From: Pseudomonas ovata | GTDB taxonomy: Bacteria; Pseudomonadota; Gammaproteobacteria; Pseudomonadales; Pseudomonadaceae | Reading direction: 5' to 3' | NCBI RefSeq assembly: GCF_003131185.1 | Contig: NZ_QFFU01000018.1 | Location: forward strand, 60,275 to 124,274 | DNA length: 64,000 nucleotides | Part shown: in pieces, positions 6,584 to 14,845 of the stretch | Position numbering within the stretch: the stretch's first letter is position 1 | Layout of the letters: every line of letters starts with the position of its first letter | Made by a program: the position numbers and the translations under genes | The notes under the pieces: model-generated | What the model was told of the DNA's origin: nothing | Databases searched by the model: none | Seen by the model: the letters and a program-made list of their open reading frames with translations, nothing else

Positions 6584-8311
6584 TCACTGAGTGCTGACCG
6601 ATGCAAGCAATTGCTTGAGGATCAAGGCCGGGTCGGCGCGCTTGTTCTGGCGGTACTCGCCGACATGACGCACGAACAGCGTGGCGCGGTTCATCAGGCT
6701 CTTGCCGATGACCGGCTTGCGATTGAGCTCTTCCTTGACCCGCTGAAACTGGGCCTGGATCACCGCATCGGTGTAGCGCGTGCCGGTGGCCAGGTTGTCG
6801 ATGTAGATCGCCACCGCGCCGTCCAGCGCGCTGCGACCGTTGGCAATGGCCGCGTCGAACATCGCGGCGCTGGCCTGGTCCTTGGCGTCAGCCGCCTGCT
6901 TCTGGCTTTTCTGCAGGTTGGTCAGGCGGATGTTGTAGTTATTGATGGTCTCGGCCACCAGGGCCGCCGACTGGATCAGGTTGCCGGCGGCTTCTTCGCG
7001 TTGCATCGCGATCAGCGCCACGTTGCGCTTGAGCTCTTCGTTGACCAGCCCCAGCTCGGCTTGCAGGCGCGGGTCGGCGGTGGTGCCGATCAGGGTGTCC
7101 AGGCGCTGGGTCGGGTCATTGACGGCGGCGATATCGTCGGTCAGCGAGGCCAGCCGACCGTCCTTCTGCCATTGCTCGAACAGCTCCTTGTAGCGCGAGC
7201 GCGGCGCCGACAAGGCGCCCAGTGCAACCCGAAAGCCGGTGGTCTCGTTGCGCTGCTCGGTGCCGTCGGCGGCGAACAGCGGGTACTCGCGGCGCATGCC
7301 GGTGAACAGCGTGCCCTCGCCTTCCAGGTAGTTGCCGCCCTTGGCCACAAAACCGCCGTAGGTGCCCTGGCGGCGCCCGGCGTGCACCAGCTGGAACGAC
7401 TCCTGGACCATCTCGGCGGCGTTGCCGATCACATCGAACAGGCCGATCGGGTTGGGTTGTTTAGTACCGACGGGCATCAGCCGCGCCGCCTGGCCGGTGC
7501 CACCGGCCACCTGGTTGTACACCGCCCAGTCGGCCAGCGGGCCATCGCCCTCCTGGCCTTCCTGGCGGCGCGGGAACAACCGGCCCTCCAGGTCCTGGCG
7601 ACTGACCGCCTGGGCGCCACGGGCGGCGAACTCCCACTCCACTTCCGTGGGCAGGCGCACAAAGCCGATGCCGCCGTCGTCGTCACTCTTGCCCCGGCCG
7701 CTGACCGGCAGCAGGTCACGGTGGTTTTTCATCAGCCAGGCGCTGTACACCGCGGCAAAGCGCTCGGCCTCGAAGCGCGACAGGCTGACCTGGGGCAGAC
7801 GCCCGGCCATGCCCTCGACCGCCTCGCAAGCCGGGGCCGGTTCGCCGCTGGCCAGTGATTGCGCCTGGGCCATGACCTGGCTGTACTGGCGCTGGGTCAC
7901 TTCATATTTGCCAATGAAATACATCATCGGCTTGAGCGGCGTGCCGGCCTCGGCCTTGGGCAGCATCGGGCCGATGCTTTTGCGCCAGTCGGCCGACAGG
8001 TCCTGCAAGGTGAACTGGCCATTGATGAAGTCGCGCCGGTAGCCGGAGATGAACGACTGCTTGTAGCCGGCCTCACCCTCGTTGAACGGGTAGCCCAGGC
8101 TGATCTCGCGGTCGTCCAGGCTACCTTCGGCGAGGATGTACACATAGCGCATGACCATCTCGCCACCGCACGGCAGCGGCAGGCTGACGTCATCGGGCAA
8201 GGGCTTGGGGTTATCCAGCTTGTTCGGGACTTCTTCGGCCTGCACGGCTGTCGCCGCCAGGCACAACGCCGCGACCGCCAGTGCCTGTGAGGCCCTGCGC
8301 AACTCAAACAT
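6584..8311 (-). CDS. tagR: TagR, periplasmic FGE-like activator of PpkA
   Basis: A 575-residue exported protein; the ATG at 8311 starts a signal peptide (MFELRRASQALAVAALCLAA) and follows a GGAAGGAA ribosome site. The central region has the formylglycine-generating-enzyme/sulfatase-modifying-factor fold signature: KYEVTQRQYSQV, LPTEVEWEFAARGAQ, GLFDVIGNAAEMVQ, KGGNYLEGEG and TTGFRVAL. The last 180 residues are helical and extend beyond the FGE domain. In P. aeruginosa, TagR acts in the periplasm upstream of PpkA to promote Fha phosphorylation and H1-T6SS firing. It overlaps the tagS stop by a few bases. Confidence 0.88.
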   Translation of the reverse strand: MFELRRASQALAVAALCLAATAVQAEEVPNKLDNPKPLPDDVSLPLPCGGEMVMRYVYILAEGSLDDREISLGYPFNEGEAGYKQSFISGYRRDFINGQFTLQDLSADWRKSIGPMLPKAEAGTPLKPMMYFIGKYEVTQRQYSQVMAQAQSLASGEPAPACEAVEGMAGRLPQVSLSRFEAERFAAVYSAWLMKNHRDLLPVSGRGKSDDDGGIGFVRLPTEVEWEFAARGAQAVSRQDLEGRLFPRRQEGQEGDGPLADWAVYNQVAGGTGQAARLMPVGTKQPNPIGLFDVIGNAAEMVQESFQLVHAGRRQGTYGGFVAKGGNYLEGEGTLFTGMRREYPLFAADGTEQRNETTGFRVALGALSAPRSRYKELFEQWQKDGRLASLTDDIAAVNDPTQRLDTLIGTTADPRLQAELGLVNEELKRNVALIAMQREEAAGNLIQSAALVAETINNYNIRLTNLQKSQKQAADAKDQASAAMFDAAIANGRSALDGAVAIYIDNLATGTRYTDAVIQAQFQRVKEELNRKPVIGKSLMNRATLFVRHVGEYRQNKRADPALILKQLLASVSTQ

Positions 8312-9512
8312 CTCTGATTCCTTCCGAAGCTTCGATCCGTGATACGCGCCAGCCGCCCAGCAGCGCCGCAACGGCGCTGATGCCGAGCACTGCCACCAGT
8401 GCCACCAGGTAATGGCGAGGCAACAGCTGACTGGCATACTCGCCAGACACCTGAACGAATAAACGGTTCAGCCCCAGCTCTGCAATTGCATATAAAAGTG
8501 CGCCAATTGCGGCGGCCATCACACCGCTGTACAACGCCTGCAGCACCACGAAGGCCAGCAAGGCCCCCGTGCCAAACCCCAGCAAACGCAATACCGACAG
8601 CTCGCGGCGCTTGCGTTCGATGGTCGCCAGGGTGCCGGCGACGATGGCCGCACAGCCGCCGCCCATGGCCAGGGCGGCAATCACCCAGAACACAATCGAC
8701 AGGTTGCGGCTCAGCGACTGCACCTGGGCGATGGCCTGGGCCTGGGTCGACACCAGCAAGCCGGCGTCGGCAAAATGCCGGCGCAGGGTTTCGACATCGT
8801 TCAGGCTGCGGGCATACAGGCGAAACGCCGGGTAGATACGCGCCACGTCGCTACGAGGCTCGCCCGGCCAGCCCAACGCCGGCACCGCGCGCCCGTCACG
8901 GTAATCCTCGGCCGCCTGCAATAGCGCCAGGTCGGCAAACAGGGCATCGCGCTGGAACGCTTCAAGCGGCAGCACGGCCATGACGTTGACCTGCACCCGG
9001 CGCGATTCGACCCTTCCGGCCACCTGGCGGGTGAAGACTGCATCGAGCCAGTCACCGGTCTGGGCCTTGAGCTTTTCAGCGGCGGTCTTGCTCAGCAGCA
9101 CGCTGTCCAGGCCCCGCGGCGGCATGATCGGGCCCAGCAGCGGGTCGCCCTCGGCGCTGGGGATCATCTCGACGTTCAGCGCTGCCTGCCCGGGCAGGCT
9201 CACGTCTGCCGTGGCGGCGATCTGCCGGGTGCGTGGCACCACGAAGGCGACGTCCGCGCGCATCCCCAGCGCCGTGATCGCCTCGCCGTTGAAGCGCCCG
9301 CCGCCCAGCGGAATGATTTCGCGCACCGCCGGGTCCTGTTCCAGGCGCTCGGTCAGGCTGCCGATCAGGCCGAACTTGAGCCCGAACAGCACCAGCAGCG
9401 GCGCGATCACCGCCACCAGCGCCAGCACACTGCAGGCCGACAAGCGCCGGTCGGCACGGTAATCCTGCCAGGCCAGGCTGGCCACCAGCATCAGGTGGGT
9501 GGCCGGCTTCAT
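8304..9512 (-). CDS. tagS: TagS, ABC transporter permease (FtsX/MacB-like)
   Basis: A 402-residue membrane protein: one TM near residues 25-45, a large periplasmic domain (about 50-275), and three C-terminal TMs (about 280-305, 325-350, 370-390), the MacB/LolC permease topology. The ATG at 9512 overlaps the tagT stop (ATGA). With TagT it forms the inner-membrane ABC complex of the TagQRST sensor that signals envelope perturbation to PpkA. An upstream-extended frame to 9566 overlaps tagT and was not used. Confidence 0.86.
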   Translation of the reverse strand: MKPATHLMLVASLAWQDYRADRRLSACSVLALVAVIAPLLVLFGLKFGLIGSLTERLEQDPAVREIIPLGGGRFNGEAITALGMRADVAFVVPRTRQIAATADVSLPGQAALNVEMIPSAEGDPLLGPIMPPRGLDSVLLSKTAAEKLKAQTGDWLDAVFTRQVAGRVESRRVQVNVMAVLPLEAFQRDALFADLALLQAAEDYRDGRAVPALGWPGEPRSDVARIYPAFRLYARSLNDVETLRRHFADAGLLVSTQAQAIAQVQSLSRNLSIVFWVIAALAMGGGCAAIVAGTLATIERKRRELSVLRLLGFGTGALLAFVVLQALYSGVMAAAIGALLYAIAELGLNRLFVQVSGEYASQLLPRHYLVALVAVLGISAVAALLGGWRVSRIEASEGIRDV

Positions 9513-10228
9513 GCGCGCACCTCGCCCAGGGTCGCGGTCACGCCGCCATCGGCGTCGCGCCGGCAACTGATGCGCAGCACGCTCAAGCCGGCCTGGCGCG
9601 CCAGGCCTTCGTCATGGGTGGCGATGATGCAGCAGGCGCGCTGCTTGTGCGCCTGCTTGAGCAGCAGTTGCATGACCCGTCCGGCATTGAGCGGGTCCAG
9701 CGCGGCCGTGGGTTCGTCGGCCAGCAGCAATTGCGGGCCATGCGCCAGGGCGCGGGCGCAACTGACCCGCTGGCGCTGACCCACCGACAGGGCGCCGGGC
9801 TTCTTGCGCAACTGATCGGCGATTTCCAGTTGCTCGGCCAGGTGCTCGACACTGCCGTCGTTGCCCAACCCGAGCAGGCGCCGTGACAGCTCGATATTGC
9901 CGCGCACATCGAGAAAGCCCAGCAACCCGCCGGTCTGCAGCACATAGCCCAGGTGCCGGCTACGCAGTGCGGCCAGTTGGGTCTGCTGGCCTTCGCGCCA
10001 CAGGCCCTTGATGTCGAACTCGCCTTGCGGCGTGGAAAAATCGAAGCGCTGGGCGTGATCCGGCGCCAGCACCAGCGCCAGCAGGTCAAGCAAGGTGCTC
10101 TTGCCGCAGCCGCTGGGGCCGACCAGCGCACAGTGCTGGCCGCCTTGCAGTTCCAGGCGCGGGACCTCCAGGCTGTAGCGCTGGGCACCGACGCCACGGG
10201 TCTTGCGCACGTCGCGCAGGCTGAGCAT
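9509..10228 (-). CDS. tagT: TagT, ABC transporter ATP-binding protein
   Basis: A 239-residue nucleotide-binding subunit with Walker A GPSGCGKST (about residues 38-46), a Q-loop (LQTGG), a signature motif degenerate to LSVGQRQR, Walker B LLLADEPTAALD and an H-loop THD. The ATG at 10228 overlaps the ppkA stop (TGATG). It is the LolD/MacB-type partner of TagS; in H1-T6SS the TagTS complex has ATPase activity and sits upstream of the kinase PpkA. Confidence 0.9.
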   Translation of the reverse strand: MLSLRDVRKTRGVGAQRYSLEVPRLELQGGQHCALVGPSGCGKSTLLDLLALVLAPDHAQRFDFSTPQGEFDIKGLWREGQQTQLAALRSRHLGYVLQTGGLLGFLDVRGNIELSRRLLGLGNDGSVEHLAEQLEIADQLRKKPGALSVGQRQRVSCARALAHGPQLLLADEPTAALDPLNAGRVMQLLLKQAHKQRACCIIATHDEGLARQAGLSVLRISCRRDADGGVTATLGEVRA

Positions 10229-13200
10229 CACGGCAGCGTCGACAGGGGCACGCGGTACAGCGCGTCCCCCGGCTCCGCATCGCCGAACCGGACCCAGTTG
10301 GCCAGGTCGTTGTGGAAGGTCTCGTACAGGCGGATCTTCGATTCCAGCTCGTCGATGAAGTCTTCCTGCTCGGCCACGCTCAGCGACAGCCACAGGTCCT
10401 GGGTCATGTTCAGCGACTTGCTGCGGTACGGCAGGCCTTCGAGGTACTCACCCAGCACCCCGCCACGGGCCAGGTTGGCCCCCGAGCGCAGGGCTTGCGG
10501 GTCGCGGCTCATATAGGCGCTGGCGCTGGCGATTTCCTGGAAGAAATCCTTGGGCGAACTCTGGGTCTTGCGCGCCGCATCGACGATCAGCTTCAGCGAC
10601 TGTTGCAGGTCGTTGAGCTGCAGCTTGGTGAGCATCACGCAGACCTGGAAGGCTGGCAGCGCCGGGTTGGTCAGGTCGCGGTCGGCGGCCCAGGCGCTGA
10701 CCAGCTGCGGCGCCTGGCTGGCCTGCTTGCGGCCGAGAAAGTCCATGTGCATGGCGTAGCCGACGGCGGCGGATTTTTCGCCCAGGCTTGGCGCCTTGGC
10801 CAGCAGCGGCACGGCCTGCGGCTGGTTGCTGCGCACCTGGTGCACCAGGTCGGCGAACACCGTGCCGATCTCGTCGACCCGCTGGCCGAACTGCGCCACG
10901 TCACCGCCGGCCACCGGCACGTACAGGTCACCGATGCGCGGGTTGGCGTCGGCGGTCAGCACCCGGTATTGCTGCTCGGCCGAGTCGTGGTTTTTCTTGC
11001 CGGCGTCGGTGCGCAGGTGCAAGGCGTAGATCTTGATCTGCTTGCCCAGCGCGGCCTGGCGCACTTCGGCTTCGTTCATCTGCGTGCTGCTCAGCGGGTC
11101 GCTCTTGCGCAGGGCACCGGCGTCGCTGACCAGCAGGATCAGGCGCCCGCCGTAGCCGGACCAGTCCATGCCGTCGACGGCCTGCATGATACCGGCGAAG
11201 GCGTCTTCGTTGAACGAGTGGCTGGACACCGAGGTGGCCTTGACCTGTTGCGCCAGTTGCATGAAGCGCTGCGGGTCGCTGCCCTGCTCCAAAGTAACCA
11301 GCGTCTTGGCCAGGTACTGCAGGCCCGGCGTCTTGGTGGTGTTGTTGCGAAAGCCCACCAGGCCGAAGCTGACGCTGTCGAGCTCGCCGCGCTGGGCGAT
11401 CTTGCTCTGCAACTGATGCACCACCTCGCGCACCTGATCGATGTAGGGCTGCATCGACACCGAGGTGTCGACCACCAGCACCACGGCGGTGCGAAAGGCC
11501 TTGGCCTGGGCCTGGGTTTGCGCCTGGGCCTGAGCGGCCTGAGTCTGGCCTTGGGCCTGGTTCGCCGCGCTGGCACCCAGGGCACCGGCCAGGTTCAGGT
11601 CGTTTCCGGCGGCCTGGCGACCGGGGTCGATGGACGCCACGTTGAGCATCTGCATCGGCTGGCCGTCTTCGTCGAAGCCTTCTTTGGCCTCGAAGATCGG
11701 CAGCAGGTAGAACTGCTCCTGCGGCACCGCACTGGCGGTCGGTTCCAGGGCCAGCACCTGGCTGTTGTCCTGAGGGTCGTTCTGCGCCTGCATCAGCAAT
11801 TTGCGCGCGGTGATCGGGCTGGCGATCAGATTTTCCAGTTGCTTGGCGTCGCGCACGAACATCACCGGCGAACGGCCAGAGCGTTCGGTGAACTTGAGCA
11901 CCAGGCTCTGCTTCCAGTCGCTGACCTGCGCGGCCGGCAACCAGCCCTCGCTGCGCCCGTCACTGCCGGCGCCGACCCGCAGCCACTGGCCGCCGGCCGC
12001 GTCGCGGCGCTCATAGACATACAGCACCGAAAACGCCGGCAGCACTTGCCCTCCGGCACCGCCTGGCTCGGCGGCCAGTTGCGCGTCGGGCTTGCTCAGC
12101 ACGCGTTGGTACAGGGTCTTCTTGCCGGCCATCAGCAAGGGTCGACCGCTGTCGCCGGGGACTTGCGCAGCCGCTGTGGTGGGGGCCGTGGCAGTGGCTG
12201 GCGTAGTGGGCGTCGAGGCCGGCACCGGGGCCGTGCCGCCCTGGGCCGGTGTGTCGGCGCTCGTGGCGTAGTCAACGTTCGAGGGCGGCTGCGCCGCCGG
12301 CTGCGGCTGGCCCACGCCCAGCCACAGGTAGCCGCCAATGCCGATGCCCAGCGCGGCGGCCACCGCCACGGCCAGCAGGGCCTTGGCCGGGCCACGGCGG
12401 TTCGGTGATGGCGATGGCTGCGGCGACGAGCCGGGCTTGGGCGGTGGCGGGGCCTGGGGCTTGTCCGGGCCTGGCGCGGGTTGCGGCGGCGATGACGGCC
12501 CGGAGTGCGGCTTGTCCAGGCTCAACGGCGCCTGACCCGGAATATCGATGGACACCGGCGTCAGGCCGGCCAGGTCGTCGCCGGGGGCCGGCAGCGGCTT
12601 GATCGCCTGTGGGTCGGGCAAGGGCCGGAACTGCGTGCGCTCGCTGTCGCGGACGGGGTCGGCCTGGGCCAGTTCATCAAGGGCGGCGACCAGCGCCTGG
12701 GCCGTGGCAAAGCGGTCGGCCGGGTCCTTGGCCAGCAGGCGGCTGAGGATGTCCTGGTAACGGTCATGCTGCAGCGGCAGCTCCGGCAGCGGCTCGGTCA
12801 GGTGTGCCAGGGCAGTGGACAGCGCGTCGGGGCCGCTGTACGGCAGGCGTCCGACCAGGATTTCGTAGAGCACCACGCCCAGCGCGTAGAGGTCGGCGCG
12901 ACCGTCGATGTCCTGGCCACGCGCCTGCTCCGGGCTCATGTAACTCGGCGTGCCGATGGCAAAGCCGGCCTGGGTGAACTGGGTGCGGTCGTCCATCGAC
13001 TTGGCAATGCCGAAGTCCGAGAGCACGGCGGTGCCGTCGGCCCGGAACAGGATGTTGGCCGGCTTGACGTCGCGGTGCACCAGGCCCTGGGCATGGGCGT
13101 AGCCGAGCGCAGCGGCGATCTGGCGGATATAGACCAGGCCGTATTCGGCTGCCAGCCCGGCGCCGATGCGCTCCTTGAGCGTGCCGCTGGGCAGGTATTC

Positions 13201-13455
13201 CATCGCCATGTAATACAGCGGGCCGACATTGCCGATGTCATGGATGGTCGCGATGTGCGGGTGCGACAGCCGCGCCAGGGTGCGGCCTTCGCGCAGGAAG
13301 CGCTCGCAGAAGCTGGGGTCTTCGGCCAGGCTGGCAGCCATGACCTTGAGCGCGACCTTGCGCTCCAGCGAACGCTGGGTGGCCAGGTACACCGTGGCCA
13401 TGGCGCCTTCGCCAATTTCACCGTCGATGTCGAATCCAGGAATCTGCATGTCCAT
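10228..13455 (-). CDS. ppkA: PpkA, T6SS transmembrane Ser/Thr kinase
   Basis: A protein of 1075 residues. The N-terminal Hanks-type kinase (about 8-270) has a Gly loop GEGAMATVY (15-23), catalytic Lys in VALKV, HRDVKPAN (127-134), DFG and SPE. A Pro-rich linker leads to a single TM (KALLAVAVAAALGIGIGGYL, about 365-385). The periplasmic part has an SH3-like segment and a von Willebrand A domain with the metal motif DTSVS. It phosphorylates Fha to switch on T6SS assembly and is opposed by PppA. The ATG at 13455 was preferred over TTG at 13467. Confidence 0.93.
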   Translation of the reverse strand: MDMQIPGFDIDGEIGEGAMATVYLATQRSLERKVALKVMAASLAEDPSFCERFLREGRTLARLSHPHIATIHDIGNVGPLYYMAMEYLPSGTLKERIGAGLAAEYGLVYIRQIAAALGYAHAQGLVHRDVKPANILFRADGTAVLSDFGIAKSMDDRTQFTQAGFAIGTPSYMSPEQARGQDIDGRADLYALGVVLYEILVGRLPYSGPDALSTALAHLTEPLPELPLQHDRYQDILSRLLAKDPADRFATAQALVAALDELAQADPVRDSERTQFRPLPDPQAIKPLPAPGDDLAGLTPVSIDIPGQAPLSLDKPHSGPSSPPQPAPGPDKPQAPPPPKPGSSPQPSPSPNRRGPAKALLAVAVAAALGIGIGGYLWLGVGQPQPAAQPPSNVDYATSADTPAQGGTAPVPASTPTTPATATAPTTAAAQVPGDSGRPLLMAGKKTLYQRVLSKPDAQLAAEPGGAGGQVLPAFSVLYVYERRDAAGGQWLRVGAGSDGRSEGWLPAAQVSDWKQSLVLKFTERSGRSPVMFVRDAKQLENLIASPITARKLLMQAQNDPQDNSQVLALEPTASAVPQEQFYLLPIFEAKEGFDEDGQPMQMLNVASIDPGRQAAGNDLNLAGALGASAANQAQGQTQAAQAQAQTQAQAKAFRTAVVLVVDTSVSMQPYIDQVREVVHQLQSKIAQRGELDSVSFGLVGFRNNTTKTPGLQYLAKTLVTLEQGSDPQRFMQLAQQVKATSVSSHSFNEDAFAGIMQAVDGMDWSGYGGRLILLVSDAGALRKSDPLSSTQMNEAEVRQAALGKQIKIYALHLRTDAGKKNHDSAEQQYRVLTADANPRIGDLYVPVAGGDVAQFGQRVDEIGTVFADLVHQVRSNQPQAVPLLAKAPSLGEKSAAVGYAMHMDFLGRKQASQAPQLVSAWAADRDLTNPALPAFQVCVMLTKLQLNDLQQSLKLIVDAARKTQSSPKDFFQEIASASAYMSRDPQALRSGANLARGGVLGEYLEGLPYRSKSLNMTQDLWLSLSVAEQEDFIDELESKIRLYETFHNDLANWVRFGDAEPGDALYRVPLSTLP

Positions 13456-13463
13456 AACGGCTC

Positions 13464-14180
13464 TCAACTGGCCTTGACGACGATGGCGGTGATGTTGTCC
13501 GGCGCACCACGGGTCAACCCCAGGTGCACCAGGCTGCGAACCACTTCATAAGGGTTGGGGTGCGCGAGGACGTCACGGATCTCGTGGTCCTCGGCGGTCT
13601 TGTTCAGGCCATCGCTGCACAGCAGGAAGGTATCGCCGGGCAGGATGTCCAGCGTCACCCGCGACAGCGCCAGACGCGCCTCGACACCGATGGCGCGGGT
13701 GACGATATTGGCCCGCGGGTGCACCCGCGCCTGGGCCTCGTTGAGCAGGCCGCTGTCGATCAGTTCCTGCACGTAGCTGTGATCGCTCGACAAGCCTTGC
13801 AGCACGCCGTCGCGCAGGCGGTACAGGCGGCTGTCGCCGGCCCACACGCACTCGCCCTGATCCTCGCGCACAGCCAGCACCACCACCGTGCTGCCCATCA
13901 TCGACAGTCCCCGGCGTGCAGTTTCCTGGCGTACCTCGGCATTGAGGTCCTGCAGGCGCTGCACCAGCGCCTCGCCGTAGATCGTCAGGTCCGCCAAAGG
14001 CGGCACCCCGCGCAGGGCATCAACGATCAGGCTGCTGACATAGTCGCCGGCCGCGTGCCCGCCCATACCGTCGGCCACCACCCACAGGCCGCGTTCGGAC
14101 AGCGCCAGGCAGGCGTCTTCGTTCAATTGGCGAACCATGCCGGTGTGGCTGTAGCTGGCCGATTGGAAAGTCAGTGCCAT
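13464..14180 (-). CDS. pppA: PppA, PP2C-type Ser/Thr phosphatase of the T6SS
   Basis: A 238-residue PP2C phosphatase. Metal-binding motifs are NED (near residue 20), VVADGMGGH (about 33-41), WAGDSRLYR, and GAPDNITAIVV at the C-terminus. It dephosphorylates Fha, antagonising PpkA and resetting the apparatus. The ATG at 14180 overlaps the tagF stop (TGATG); the upstream-extended frame to 14267 was rejected because it overlaps tagF and lacks family residues. Confidence 0.93.
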   Translation of the reverse strand: MALTFQSASYSHTGMVRQLNEDACLALSERGLWVVADGMGGHAAGDYVSSLIVDALRGVPPLADLTIYGEALVQRLQDLNAEVRQETARRGLSMMGSTVVVLAVREDQGECVWAGDSRLYRLRDGVLQGLSSDHSYVQELIDSGLLNEAQARVHPRANIVTRAIGVEARLALSRVTLDILPGDTFLLCSDGLNKTAEDHEIRDVLAHPNPYEVVRSLVHLGLTRGAPDNITAIVVKAS

Positions 14181-14845
14181 CAGGCCTGGCCCTCCTGACC
14201 GACGCTGTCGAGCCCCAGCAAGGCCCGGGCAAAGTCGGCGGCCGCCGGCAACCCGTGGCAGCGCCACAGACCAGGCTCAATGTGCTCGCCACCGCGGCCC
14301 CACCACAGACTGGCGCCCACGCAGCCCTGCTCGGCCAGTGCGGCCAGGCGCATCGGCGCGGTGGTGGCGGCCAGGCGTTGCAGGTCGCCCTGCACCTCGG
14401 TAGCCGCCACGGCATCGAACGCCGGCACCGGCACGGCTTGCAGGCCGGCCTCGAAGGCTTCAAAGCGATTGTCCGGTGTCAGGCTGTCGAGCATCAGCGC
14501 CTCGACCTGTTCGAACCAGTCGTCCACCGCCAGCCAGGCATTCATCGGTTGCGACTCATCCAGTACTACGGCCACGGTCAGCGGAAAGTACCGCCCGACC
14601 CGGTCGATGCTCGGCATCAGCACCCCGGCCACGGCCTGCGGCCCGCACACCCCTGGCGCCAGCACGAAGCGCCACAGCGGGCTGACCAGGTAGGCCTGCA
14701 ACCAGTCGTTGCCCAGTTGCTGCTGGCTGGCCAGCAGGCCGGCGGCCAGCCACCGGTCCCAGGGCTGGATGAACGATTGCGGCAAGTCGCGGCTGACAAA
14801 GTCGCCGCGGCTGGCCAGTTTTCCGTAGAACCCGGCGTAGGTCAT
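14180..14845 (-). CDS. tagF: TagF, post-translational repressor of the T6SS
   Basis: A 221-residue stand-alone TagF-domain protein beginning YAGFYGKLASRGDFVSRDLP, the characteristic start of the family, with WDRWLAAGLLASQ near residue 28. TagF holds the T6SS off independently of the threonine-phosphorylation pathway. In some Pseudomonas TagF is fused to PppA; here they are separate adjacent genes with overlapping codons. It also overlaps the tssM stop by 4 bp. Confidence 0.92.
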   Translation of the reverse strand: MTYAGFYGKLASRGDFVSRDLPQSFIQPWDRWLAAGLLASQQQLGNDWLQAYLVSPLWRFVLAPGVCGPQAVAGVLMPSIDRVGRYFPLTVAVVLDESQPMNAWLAVDDWFEQVEALMLDSLTPDNRFEAFEAGLQAVPVPAFDAVAATEVQGDLQRLAATTAPMRLAALAEQGCVGASLWWGRGGEHIEPGLWRCHGLPAAADFARALLGLDSVGQEGQA